The translations under genes were made by a program, and so were the position numbers. This document shows positions 1-9,237 of a stretch of DNA of 64,000 nucleotides, one piece after another. The DNA comes from Actinomycetota bacterium (GTDB lineage Bacteria; Actinomycetota; Acidimicrobiia; Spongiisociales; UBA5794), in NCBI GenBank assembly GCA_013151445.1, contig JAADIG010000137.1:1-64000 (forward strand), in the 5' to 3' direction. The stretch's first letter is position 1. The number at the start of each line of letters is the position of its first letter. The notes beneath the pieces are model-generated. The model was given only the letters and a program-made list of their open reading frames with translations. It was not told the DNA's origin and searched no databases.

Positions 1-22
1 AGCCTTGAAGGAGGAAGTCGGA

Positions 23-1965
<1,943 letters not shown>

Positions 1966-1987
1966 ACCACATCTTCACCAGATGTGT

Positions 1988-2034
1988 AGGAGAGGGGTCT
2001 CGGAGCAATCCGGGACCCCTCTCCTCTTTGTTTT
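1988..2034 (+). terminator. Rho-independent terminator of groES-groEL
   Basis: A perfect 12-bp stem, AGGAGAGGGGTC paired with GACCCCTCTCCT, has a 14-nt loop and is followed by CTTTGTTTT. It begins 22 bases after the groEL stop codon. Confidence 0.9.
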
Positions 2035-2076
2035 GGCGTCCGTTTGGGCCGTATACCGCCCAAACGGACGCCAAAA
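2031..2076. repeat. Long palindromic repeat, copy 1
   Basis: A perfect 19-bp inverted repeat (arm TTTTGGCGTCCGTTTGGGC) surrounds the 8-nt loop CGTATACC. It starts inside the T-run of the groEL terminator. A second perfect copy with the identical loop lies at 60120-60173 and a decayed one near 31702. The two perfect copies differ by paired, compensatory changes. Confidence 0.85.
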
Positions 2077-2089
2077 CGGGGAAAAAGGA

Positions 2090-2120
2090 ATGAGGGTGAG
2101 GCTTAACGCCTCACCCTCAT
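2090..2120. repeat. Intergenic hairpin
   Basis: ATGAGGGTGAGGC and its exact complement flank the loop TTAAC, giving a 13-bp stem. There is no T-run after it, so it is not a classical terminator on the plus strand. It is the third strong hairpin in a row after groEL. A smaller one (GCACT/AGTGC) follows at about 2125-2138. Confidence 0.6.
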
Positions 2121-2332
2121 AACGCACTCGTAAGTGCATGTAACCCCAGGCGAAGCGACGTGTCGAGGAGGATCCTTAGCGGAACTCCTTGTGAAGGGAA
2201 TGGATTACCGGCCAATGGTGGTGATGCCGGGCCGGATCCATATCGCTTCGCCGTTTCGGGGTTACCCGTTCGCACCTGATCTGTCGGCCACATTGGCCAG
2301 CCTTAAGGGTTTTCCTCCGGAGATGTTCCGCA
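2121..2332. other. Non-coding gap with a 124-nt segment bounded by inverted repeats
   Basis: No convincing gene lies here. The 84- and 73-residue ORFs in the track have no ribosome site or recognisable domain. TAACCCC-A-GGCGAAGCGA at 2141-2158 is mirrored by TCGCTTCGCC (2243-2252) and GGGGTTA (2258-2264), so about 124 nt could fold back or form a small mobile remnant. The inner sequence contains two GGATCC sites and no ORF. The function is unknown. A structured RNA or a decayed miniature element are both possible. Confidence 0.4.
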
Positions 2333-3061
2333 CTATCCGTTGGCGTTTCGCCAGTCCCGGACCTGGGCTTCCCAGTCGGCACGGGTAACAATGACACAGC
2401 GCGACCCCATCGGTTCCCAGAAGGCGTTGCAGTCGCCGTTGATGCGGTACTCGGCGGAGTCCACCGAGGCGAACTGGAATACGTTGGCGTTCATTGTGGC
2501 GACAAAAAATGCCGCCTCATTCTCGTTCAAAGGACGATCAAGAAACGCCCGCGAGAACTCGACGGTGACCCGCCCGGCGTTCAGGGAAACCGCGTCGAAG
2601 GCATCGGCGGTCGACACATTGAAGAACGACCGAAATCCCGACGACTGCTCGGCCTCCGACGGACCTTTCACCAGTTCGGTGAGCGTGGCGGTCAAGGACC
2701 GATTCGTCTGCTCGACTCGCCGAACGACCGACGTATCCGCGGTGGGGAACTGCTGGGAACCACAAGTGAAGAAGACCCGTACCAACCGTCCGCCATCCTC
2801 GGCGGGACTTGGCATGGTGCAAGATCCCGCGATGGCCACCGTTGTTGAGATCGGCAATGTCGACGTGGTGATGACCGTGGGTGGAACCGTGGTGGTTGTG
2901 GTCGATGTCGCAATCACTGCGACCGTTGTCGGAGGTGCGACTGTGATGGGGTCATTGTCTTCGATGATCTTGCGGAACGCAGTAATCGCAACAAGGAACA
3001 AGACGATGGCGATAAGTGCGAAGAGCACACGTTGAGTTATGAGGACGATTGTTTCGTTCAC
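2333..3061 (-). CDS. Membrane-anchored GerMN-domain protein
   Basis: A 242-residue protein with one N-terminal membrane segment (about residues 8-28, VLFALIAIVLFLVAITAF). A Thr/Pro-rich linker (to about residue 75) follows, then a GerMN-type domain with the pattern LVKGPSEAEQSSGFRSFF, then VEFSRAFLD and NANVFQFASVD. GerMN domains occur in spore-germination GerM and in many secreted actinobacterial lipoproteins, and their ligand is not well defined. The domain should sit outside the cytoplasmic membrane. The gene stands alone on the minus strand, convergent with the groEL region. Its role is unknown, and no link to sporulation is implied. Confidence 0.7.
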   Translation of the reverse strand: MNETIVLITQRVLFALIAIVLFLVAITAFRKIIEDNDPITVAPPTTVAVIATSTTTTTVPPTVITTSTLPISTTVAIAGSCTMPSPAEDGGRLVRVFFTCGSQQFPTADTSVVRRVEQTNRSLTATLTELVKGPSEAEQSSGFRSFFNVSTADAFDAVSLNAGRVTVEFSRAFLDRPLNENEAAFFVATMNANVFQFASVDSAEYRINGDCNAFWEPMGSRCVIVTRADWEAQVRDWRNANG

Positions 3062-3168
3062 GGAGGCATTCTCCCACGGCTACGAAGACAAGACGTTACA
3101 CCCCGACGATTGAGTTCCCGAAGGACCCAAACCAATGGGGCCCGATTCGGTGACCGTGTGGGTGACTG

Positions 3169-3759
3169 TTACACCCACCCGCTTGAGGCGTAGCGAGATC
3201 GCTCTATCCGCCACTCCTCCTCGAGGAGCGACCAGGCCGAATGATCGAGCCATTCGTCACCGACGCGGACCTCATGTCGAAGGACACCCTCGTGAAAGAA
3301 CCCAAGTTTTCGTGCGACCTTCTCCGAAGCGAGGTTGCCGGTCGCTATGCGCAGGGTGACCTTGTGCATCTCGAGCTCATCGAATGCGACCTCAAGCAGC
3401 CGTGCGGTTGCCTCGGTGCACACTCCCTGACGCGAGGATCCTGACCGAACCCAATACCCGATCTCGCCCGTCTTGTTTGCATGGGAGGTGAACCACAGTG
3501 AAACGTTGCCGAGGTGGCGAGCAGGATCGCCGGCATTTCGAATTGAGAAATCGAACGCTCGGTTCTCGTTCCACGCATTGAGACTCTCCTTGATGTACTG
3601 CAGTGCGTCATGGCGGCCGTAGCTGCTCTGCGCCCACGGCAACCACGGTTTGAGGTCTGCCAACGACTCGTTGACGGCCTCCTCGAGCGCACCGACATCT
3701 CGGCGGCGGAACGGGCGAAGCATGAGGGCAGGTGTGAAACGTGGCGTCGTGGACAACAT
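3169..3759 (-). CDS. GNAT N-acetyltransferase, RimJ/RimL type
   Basis: A 196-residue GNAT protein of the ribosomal-protein-alanine acetyltransferase-like group. It opens with LMLRPFRRRDVGALEEAVNE and has a Pro-Trp block LKPWLPWAQ, typical of RimL relatives. The acetyl-CoA-binding strand-loop shows as YWVRSGSSRQGVCTEA, and NLASEKVARKLGFFHEG is the usual C-terminal motif. It transfers acetyl from acetyl-CoA to an amine, and the true substrate cannot be read from sequence. It is divergent from the Nudix gene, with only 31 bases between the starts. Confidence 0.8.
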   Translation of the reverse strand: MLSTTPRFTPALMLRPFRRRDVGALEEAVNESLADLKPWLPWAQSSYGRHDALQYIKESLNAWNENRAFDFSIRNAGDPARHLGNVSLWFTSHANKTGEIGYWVRSGSSRQGVCTEATARLLEVAFDELEMHKVTLRIATGNLASEKVARKLGFFHEGVLRHEVRVGDEWLDHSAWSLLEEEWRIERSRYASSGWV

Positions 3760-3790
3760 GGTGTACAGCCTATCGTCGTAAGCTGGGGAG

Positions 3791-4342
3791 ATGTTTGATG
3801 TTTGGTCAGCGGCCGAGAATGTCGGCCCAATCTACGAACACCACGATGCCCGGTCGGCGGTTCTTGTTGCGTTGTTCAAGGACGAGGAAGCGAACGTGCG
3901 GATCATCCTGACGCGCCGTCCCGACGACATGGCAACCCATCCAGGTGACATCGTGTGTCCGGGTGGCCGCCTGGAACCCGGTGAGTCGGTCGTAGAGGCG
4001 GCGCTGCGTGAGGCCTACGAGGAAGTTGGACTCGACCCGTCGCTGGTCGAGATCGTTGGTGGCTCGGAGCCGTTCTGGACGAGAAGCATCGACGAGATGA
4101 TCGTCCCCGTTGTTGGACGTATCCGCGGCGACCTACCAGTTCTGACACGAAGCGAGCGCGAGGTCGCCGAGATACTCACTCCTCGTCTCGACTTTCTCAT
4201 GTCAACAACGGATTGGCATTCCCAGCAATGGCGGGGTCACGAGATCTGGTTTCTCGAACTCCCCGAGGGCATCCTGTGGGGAGCCACCGCTGGCATGTTG
4301 CGGCACCTGTTTACGTTGTTGGCCGAGGCTGGAAAAGGGTGA
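3791..4342 (+). CDS. Nudix hydrolase, CoA-pyrophosphatase-like
   Basis: The 183-residue protein has a complete Nudix box at about residues 59-81 (GRLEPGES, then REAYEEVGL). It is preceded by LTRRPDDMATHPGDIVCPGG, which resembles the extra motif of the NudL/CoA diphosphatase subgroup. Such enzymes cleave CoA and its thioesters to 3',5'-ADP and phosphopantetheine derivatives with Mg2+. An SDR gene starts 3 bases after the stop, so the two are probably co-transcribed. The subgroup is inferred from the motif. A general nucleoside-diphosphate-X hydrolase is the alternative. Confidence 0.82.
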   Translation: MFDVWSAAENVGPIYEHHDARSAVLVALFKDEEANVRIILTRRPDDMATHPGDIVCPGGRLEPGESVVEAALREAYEEVGLDPSLVEIVGGSEPFWTRSIDEMIVPVVGRIRGDLPVLTRSEREVAEILTPRLDFLMSTTDWHSQQWRGHEIWFLELPEGILWGATAGMLRHLFTLLAEAGKG

Positions 4343-4345
4343 AGC

Positions 4346-5176
4346 ATGGAGATTCGTAACGGGATGGCCGCTGTTGTCACTGGTGCTGCGAGCGGTATCG
4401 GCCTGGCTTTAACAAAGGCACTGTGCAGGAACGGTCTGCATGTGCTGATGGCGGACATCGACGGCGACACACTCGACACCGCTCGTGCCGGTCTCGGAGA
4501 CCTGGCGTCGCTGGCGGCTGTCAGGGTGTGTGACGTGTCGGACGAGTCTGCAGTCAACGATCTGGCGGATCTGGCATTCGCTTCGTATCCAACGGTCGAC
4601 CTCGTTGTCAACAACGCCGGGGTGAGTTCGACCGGGTCGGTCCTGGAATCCACCATTGCAGATTGGGAGTGGGTCCTGGGTGTTGATCTCTACGGTGTTA
4701 TCCACGGAATACGCGCCTTTGTCCCACGGATGATCTCCCAGGGCGGTGGATACGTTGTCAATACGGCATCGGTCGCAGGTCTCGTATCGACACCCGGGAT
4801 GGCGCCTTACAACGTCGCAAAACATGGTGTTGTGACCCTGTCCGAGACCCTGTATCAGGAACTTCAGCTTGCGGATGCGAACGTTGGTGTTTCGGTCGTT
4901 TGCCCGGCATGGGTCGCTACCCGTATCGCCGACTCCGACAGGAACCGACCCGGCGGCCCTCAGGAGGACTCGGAAACCGGAGCTCGTGTGCGTGCCGCAG
5001 TCCGCGCCGCAACCGAGCATGGACGGTCACCGGACAGCGTGGCGGACCAAATCGTTGAAGCGATCAGGCGAGACCAGTTCTATGTCATGACCCACACCGG
5101 GATGATGTCGTTCATCAAACGGCGCAACCGCGAGATCGAAACTGGTGGGAACCCCACCGTCGACACACAGATCTGA
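4346..5176 (+). CDS. Short-chain dehydrogenase/reductase (SDR)
   Basis: A classical SDR of 276 residues. The cofactor motif TGAASGIG is at about 12-19, NNAG near 89-92, and catalytic Ser142 with Tyr155-x3-Lys159 (YNVAK). VMTHTGMMSFIKRR near the C-terminus resembles SDRs often annotated as cis-2,3-dihydrodiol or steroid/alcohol dehydrogenases. It is an NAD(P)-dependent oxidoreductase of unknown substrate. It follows the Nudix gene by 3 bases and is convergent with cimA. Confidence 0.85.
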   Translation: MEIRNGMAAVVTGAASGIGLALTKALCRNGLHVLMADIDGDTLDTARAGLGDLASLAAVRVCDVSDESAVNDLADLAFASYPTVDLVVNNAGVSSTGSVLESTIADWEWVLGVDLYGVIHGIRAFVPRMISQGGGYVVNTASVAGLVSTPGMAPYNVAKHGVVTLSETLYQELQLADANVGVSVVCPAWVATRIADSDRNRPGGPQEDSETGARVRAAVRAATEHGRSPDSVADQIVEAIRRDQFYVMTHTGMMSFIKRRNREIETGGNPTVDTQI

Positions 5177-5260
5177 TTGGTCCCGGTCCACCTGGGACCC
5201 GCGTTGCAGCACGACGTTGTCCGCACGACAGCAACACCGTTGCGGTTCGGTGACGGTTCG

Positions 5261-6829
5261 TTACGACTCGTACCCAGCACGCAGAAGTCCCAGCACGAGT
5301 CCTTCGACAACCGCCTGCCATGACGCATTGATGATGTTTTGGTGTACACCAACCGTGCTCCACCGGTCTTCGCCGGTCGCATGGGTGGTGAGTACGCGCA
5401 CCCGGGCGCTGGTCCCTTCGGAGGAGTCGAGATTACGAACCCGATAGTCGACGAGGCGTATGTCGAGGATTTCCGGGTAGGTATCTTCCAGCGCGGCGCG
5501 TAGCGCACGGTCGAGTGCACTCACCGGGCCGTCGCCCTCGCGGGTCATGACGATGCGTTTGCCATGGACCGTGAGTTTCACCGTCGCTTCCGATTCGACT
5601 CCGGCGCCATTGGATACAAACACCCGGTAGGACTCAAGTTCGAAGAAGGGTTGGTTCCAGCCCTGCACGTCGCGAAGCAGCAACTCGAAACTTCCGTCGG
5701 CCGCCTCAAACTGGTACCCGTGGTGTTCTAGTTCCTTCACTCGGTTGACAACGACCTGTGCGTCGGCGTCGGTCAGGGTCATCCCCCGGGCCTTCCCCTT
5801 GGCTACGACCGTTGAACGTCCAGCCATCTCGGACACGACCACCCGGGTGGTGTTGCCAACGGTCGCTGGCGGGAGGTGCTCGTAGGCGTCGGGTCTCCGG
5901 GCCAGGGCAGATGTGTGGAGCCCCGCCTTGTGTGTGAACGCCGACGCCCCCACGTACGGTAGATGGGGGTTGAGGGTGATGTTGATGATCTCCGCGAGAT
6001 GGTGCGATACGGACGTCAACCTGCTGATCTGCTCATCGGTCACCACCCTGGTGTCCATTTTGAGCTGGAGGTTCGGGATGATTGAGCAAAGGTCGGCGTT
6101 GCCGGTCCGCTCGCCGTACCCATTGATACAGCCCTGCACCTGGGTGACCCCCGAACGGACCGCAGTGAGACTGTTCGCAACGGCCATCCCCGAGTCGTTG
6201 TGGAAGTGGGCGCCAAACACGGCGTCTCCAAGCGCCTCGCCAACCTCGCCGATGACACGCTCAACTTCGTGTGAGAGCCAGCCACCATTGGTGTCGCACA
6301 TGACCAGACGTTCCGCACCTGCGGCGTGGGCCTCCCGAAGCACTGTGAGCGCAAAGTCCGGGTTGTCGCGATAGCCATCAAAGAAGTGCTCGGCGTCGAA
6401 GAAGACACGACGCCCCTTGGATCGGAGATAGGCGACTGAGTCGGCGACCATGGCTACCGCTTCATCCTCGTTTACTCGTAGTGCGTGCTCGACGTGGTAA
6501 CTCCACGATTTGCCCACAAGGCACACCACATCCGTTTCCGCATCGAGGAGCGCCTGGAGGACGGCATCATCTTCGGCCCTGACGTTGGCGTGGCGAGTCG
6601 ACCCGAAAGCGACAAGTGTTGCATTGGTGAGTTCCAACTCTGTCTTCGCACGTTGGAAGAACTCGTCTTCCTTCGGGTTTGCCCCGGGCCAGCCGCCCTC
6701 GATGTAGTGCACCCCGAGACCATCGAGGAGGTGGGCGATCTTCAGTTTGTCCTGCACGGTGAGCGAGATGCCCTCTTGTTGGATTCCGTCTCGCAAGGTG
6801 GTGTCGTAGATTTCTATCTCGGGGGTCAT
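5261..6829 (-). CDS. cimA: (R)-citramalate synthase
   Basis: Condenses pyruvate and acetyl-CoA to citramalate, the threonine-independent entry to isoleucine synthesis. The 522-residue protein starts MTPEIEIYDTTLRDG, the HMGL-like metal/catalytic motif of the family. It carries the HFHNDSGMAVANS metal-binding histidines, the INGYGERTGNADL block, and a C-terminal LeuA allosteric dimer domain from about 385. I moved the start from the ORF-track GTG (6901) to the ATG at 6829, which has GGAG upstream. The longer ORF would read through the leader terminator. Its own promoter, leader peptide and terminator lie upstream and suggest control by charged tRNA for Ile/Thr. Confidence 0.92.
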   Translation of the reverse strand: MTPEIEIYDTTLRDGIQQEGISLTVQDKLKIAHLLDGLGVHYIEGGWPGANPKEDEFFQRAKTELELTNATLVAFGSTRHANVRAEDDAVLQALLDAETDVVCLVGKSWSYHVEHALRVNEDEAVAMVADSVAYLRSKGRRVFFDAEHFFDGYRDNPDFALTVLREAHAAGAERLVMCDTNGGWLSHEVERVIGEVGEALGDAVFGAHFHNDSGMAVANSLTAVRSGVTQVQGCINGYGERTGNADLCSIIPNLQLKMDTRVVTDEQISRLTSVSHHLAEIINITLNPHLPYVGASAFTHKAGLHTSALARRPDAYEHLPPATVGNTTRVVVSEMAGRSTVVAKGKARGMTLTDADAQVVVNRVKELEHHGYQFEAADGSFELLLRDVQGWNQPFFELESYRVFVSNGAGVESEATVKLTVHGKRIVMTREGDGPVSALDRALRAALEDTYPEILDIRLVDYRVRNLDSSEGTSARVRVLTTHATGEDRWSTVGVHQNIINASWQAVVEGLVLGLLRAGYES

Positions 6830-6860
6830 GGGGTTCTCCGTTGGTGATCGAGGTGAGGCA

Positions 6861-6887
6861 TAAGAAAACCCTCCGCCGGGCGGAGGG
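6861..6887 (-). terminator. Attenuator terminator before cimA
   Basis: On the minus strand CCCTCCGC-CCG-GCGGAGGG forms an 8-bp GC stem followed directly by TTTTCTTA. It lies 36 nt after the leader-peptide stop and 31 nt before the cimA start, where transcription would stop early unless antiterminated. The upstream segment contains TCCGC, complementary to part of the 3' arm, and an 11-bp alternative stem (GGCGTACACGC with GCGTGTGCGCC, one G-U pair) right after the leader stop. Confidence 0.82.
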
Positions 6888-6923
6888 TGATGGGCGCACA
6901 CGCGGATGTTGAGGCGTGTACGC

Positions 6924-6968
6924 CTACGTAATAATCTCGATGCGGGTTGTGCTCGTCCAGTTCGTCAT
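6924..6968 (-). CDS. cimA leader peptide (Ile/Thr-rich)
   Basis: A 14-codon ORF reads MTNWTSTTRIEIIT, then TAG. It has three Ile codons (two adjacent, ATT ATT) and five Thr codons just before the stop, ahead of a terminator hairpin and the gene for the isoleucine-pathway enzyme citramalate synthase. It has no Shine-Dalgarno site. A promoter-like pair places the transcript start close to the ATG, so it is probably leaderless. An in-frame start 13 codons upstream (MLTLSEG...) would add Leu and Ile codons but would lie inside the promoter. It is too short for the ORF track. Confidence 0.72.
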   Translation of the reverse strand: MTNWTSTTRIEIIT

Positions 6969-6975
6969 GACAGCC

Positions 6976-7004
6976 AGTATGCAGGAACCTTCGCTCAGCG
7001 TCAA
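6976..7004 (-). promoter_or_regulatory. Promoter for the cimA leader
   Basis: On the minus strand TTGACG (6999-7004) and CATACT (6976-6981) are separated by 17 nt. Seven nt separate the -10 box from the leader-peptide ATG. The -35 box lies just past the stop codon of the upstream acyltransferase gene, so cimA need not depend on read-through. Confidence 0.6.
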
Positions 7005-7010
7005 CATCCG

Positions 7011-8933
7011 TCATCTGGCCGCATCGTTGAAACAGCTCGTTGTTGCGGCACATGATGTGACATCACCAACGACTGAGGCGATTAACTCGGCGTACGCACG
7101 TTGGCCCTCGGGGCTGAGATGGATGTTGTCGCGCCCGAGCAGGCTGCGGTCCGACTCGGCAAGCAACTTCCATTCGATGACTCGCACACTATCCGTCGAA
7201 TCGGATCGGTTGCGGATCAGTTCGTTGATCGATGATTCCCAGCGCCGATCGATTCGAATGGTGAGAAGGTAGATCCTCTTTGCGCCTGCTGTTGCGTCAA
7301 TCAGCGTATCGAGCATGTCGGAACTGACCGGGCCGTTGTACCCCAGATGCACGATCACGATGTCGTCGACGGTGCCATCCATAGAGCGGGCGCGCAGTAC
7401 ACCCACGGCGTTGGTCCACGAGCGGGCCTTGAGAGCATCAACCTCGATTGCGTCGCCGAACAGTGCCTGGAGTTCCTCCTGGGCACCAAGCATTACCGAG
7501 TCGCCGATCGCGAACACCGTCGCGGATGCCGGTGTGACTATCGGGTCGGGTGCTCTTGGTGGCATGGTGCGACGCACGGTCGTCGGCTCCACTGGCGGTG
7601 GAACAACCAGCAACGTGGTGGTCGAGGGAGGGACAGCTACGGGTTCGGACCCTGGTTGAGGGGCGGCGGTCGTCGGGATCGTCAACACGTTGGCCGACTC
7701 GATGAGGGTGGTCGTGGACTCAAAACCGGGAGTCTCCGGGGCCGGTGAAGCGAGGACGATTGCCAACGGCATCGAGAACACCGCTATGTAGGTGGTGACG
7801 ACTACCCGCCACGCCGAACGTGGGACAAGACGTTCGCGTCCGGAGCGAACCCGTTGCCACCAGCGCCCGAGCGCTCCGTTGCGGACCGGCATTTCGATCC
7901 AACGGTACGAGATCTCCGTGAGGATGAGTGCAACAGCGAGACGCACCACGGTGACGATCTTCGGGTCCCAGAACACATCGATGTTGGGTCGGGTGAACAC
8001 CACGACCGGCCAGTGCCACATGTACAGGCCGTACGACCTGAGCCCCACCCACCGCATCGGGGCAGAGCCGACGATCAACCGCAGCGACCGTGAGCCAACG
8101 ACGCCGACGATCGCCGCCGCCGATGCCACACCGGTGAGGAGGAACCCACCGCGGTAAAGCCACGGATCGAATCCGTTCACCGTCGCAACCATCCACACCA
8201 GCATTCCGAGACCCAGGACCCCAACGAGGCCGGGCCAGCGGCGCTTGTGTTCAACAACCGGGAGGCGGTGGCGGAGGAATCCGAGGGCAACACCGATGAG
8301 AATTCCCGCGGCACGCGTATCGGTGCCGTAGTACACCCGCGACGGGTCTTCGAACGGCACGAATAAGTTGGCCATCCACCACGTGGAGGCGAGTGCAATG
8401 ACCAGGACCAACGTCACGGTCAGAGCGGTCCGAACTTTTCGCAACACAAAGAACAGGACCGGCCAGACGATATAGAACTGCTCCTCGACCGCCAGAGACC
8501 ACAGATGTCGCCACAGCGAGGGTCGGGCAAAGGTCTCGAAGTACGACTCGTTGTATCCGATCAGGAACCAGTTCGTGAAGTAGCCCAACGCTGGGAACAG
8601 CTCACGCTGAACCCGGTCGACCTCCGTGGGCACAAAGGCAGCCACATAGGCGGCCGTTACGGCAAGAAAGACAAACAGGGCCGGCAGGAGGCGTCGAGCC
8701 CGGCGCTTCCAGAACTCCCTGATATCTATCCTGCCGGTCCGTTGATACTCCGCGACGAGGAGCGACGTGATGAGGTACCCGCTGATAGTGAAGAACACAT
8801 CAACACCAAGGAATCCTCCGGGGGTGGATAACCAACCGAAGTGGTAGGCAACGACGGCGAGAACGGCGAAGGCACGGATGCCGTCGACGCCGGGTTCATA
8901 GCGCAACGTTGGAGATTTCAAGGGTTCAGTCAC
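7011..8933 (-). CDS. Acyltransferase-3 / SGNH membrane O-acyltransferase (OafA-like)
   Basis: A 640-residue two-domain protein. The N-terminal half is a multi-pass acyltransferase-3 domain starting YEPGVDGIRAFAVLAVVAYH, with GGFLGVDVFFTISGYLI and the catalytic-type RRARRLLPALF motif. A Ser/Thr/Pro-rich linker follows near residue 400-470. The C-terminal SGNH domain has FAIGDSVMLGAQ and the closing DNIHLSPEGQ (Asp-x2-His). OafA-type proteins acetylate O-antigens, peptidoglycan or exopolysaccharide sugars at the membrane. I prefer the GTG at 8933 (VTEPLKSPTLRYEPGVDG) over the 713-residue ORF, whose first 70 residues look non-coding and run into the trpS leader. No good ribosome site is visible, so the start is uncertain. 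Confidence 0.85.
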   Translation of the reverse strand: MTEPLKSPTLRYEPGVDGIRAFAVLAVVAYHFGWLSTPGGFLGVDVFFTISGYLITSLLVAEYQRTGRIDIREFWKRRARRLLPALFVFLAVTAAYVAAFVPTEVDRVQRELFPALGYFTNWFLIGYNESYFETFARPSLWRHLWSLAVEEQFYIVWPVLFFVLRKVRTALTVTLVLVIALASTWWMANLFVPFEDPSRVYYGTDTRAAGILIGVALGFLRHRLPVVEHKRRWPGLVGVLGLGMLVWMVATVNGFDPWLYRGGFLLTGVASAAAIVGVVGSRSLRLIVGSAPMRWVGLRSYGLYMWHWPVVVFTRPNIDVFWDPKIVTVVRLAVALILTEISYRWIEMPVRNGALGRWWQRVRSGRERLVPRSAWRVVVTTYIAVFSMPLAIVLASPAPETPGFESTTTLIESANVLTIPTTAAPQPGSEPVAVPPSTTTLLVVPPPVEPTTVRRTMPPRAPDPIVTPASATVFAIGDSVMLGAQEELQALFGDAIEVDALKARSWTNAVGVLRARSMDGTVDDIVIVHLGYNGPVSSDMLDTLIDATAGAKRIYLLTIRIDRRWESSINELIRNRSDSTDSVRVIEWKLLAESDRSLLGRDNIHLSPEGQRAYAELIASVVGDVTSCAATTSCFNDAAR

Positions 8934-8955
8934 TGAGAGTGGTGGGAAACAGTCA

Positions 8956-8988
8956 CGGGTTGTATCGGCACCATGCTTGCACAACCCG
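8956..8988. promoter_or_regulatory. Inverted repeat upstream of the acyltransferase gene
   Basis: CGGGTTGT and ACAACCCG are separated by 17 nt, just upstream of the acyltransferase start. It could be an operator or a 5' UTR hairpin. The rest of the 304-base gap between the acyltransferase and trpS is the trpS leader region and about 95 bases without a recognisable element. Confidence 0.35.
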
Positions 8989-9083
8989 AGCAAACTTGCC
9001 TTTGGTGGCCCGTCGTGTCCGGATACCGTACGCCAGGGCGCCAAAACCGATCTTGTGAGGTGGCTCCCGGGGGAGTCACCGGG

Positions 9084-9089
9084 TATGCT
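9084..9089 (+). promoter_or_regulatory. -10 box for the trpS leader
   Basis: TATGCT lies 6 nt before the leader-peptide ATG, the spacing expected for a leaderless start. No good -35 hexamer is visible at 16-18 nt upstream. Confidence 0.45.
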
Positions 9090-9095
9090 CGGAGT

Positions 9096-9134
9096 ATGAA
9101 CACGGCAGGCACGAAATGGTGGCGGGGCAACTAG
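9096..9134 (+). CDS. trpS leader peptide (Trp-Trp)
   Basis: A 12-residue ORF, MNTAGTKWWRGN, with two adjacent TGG codons. It is followed by a terminator hairpin 26 nt after its stop and by trpS, the tandem-Trp pattern of ribosome-mediated attenuation. Stalling for lack of Trp-tRNA would favour read-through into trpS. CCTCC at about 9139 can pair with GGAGG inside the terminator's apical half, a possible antiterminator. It is too short for the ORF track. A comparable leader has been described for an auxiliary trpS of Streptomyces coelicolor. Confidence 0.82.
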   Translation: MNTAGTKWWRGN

Positions 9135-9160
9135 GGGCCCTCCATCGCGCACGAGCTTGT

Positions 9161-9192
9161 AACGCCGCCGGAGGAAATCCGACGGCGTTTTT
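9161..9192 (+). terminator. Attenuator terminator before trpS
   Basis: AACGCCG pairs with CGGCGTT and CGGA with TCCG, with a single mismatch between the two helices. The apical loop is GGAAA, and the stem is followed by a five-T run. It lies between the leader stop and trpS, where termination would lower synthetase expression. Confidence 0.85.
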
Positions 9193-9237
9193 CGTTACCA
9201 ACAATCCGTACTGCGACAATGGCACAAGGAGCACACA

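Noticed and set aside
2134-2388. 84-residue ORF downstream of groEL
   Set aside because: No ribosome site or domain, and it overlaps the GerMN gene end and an inverted-repeat segment.
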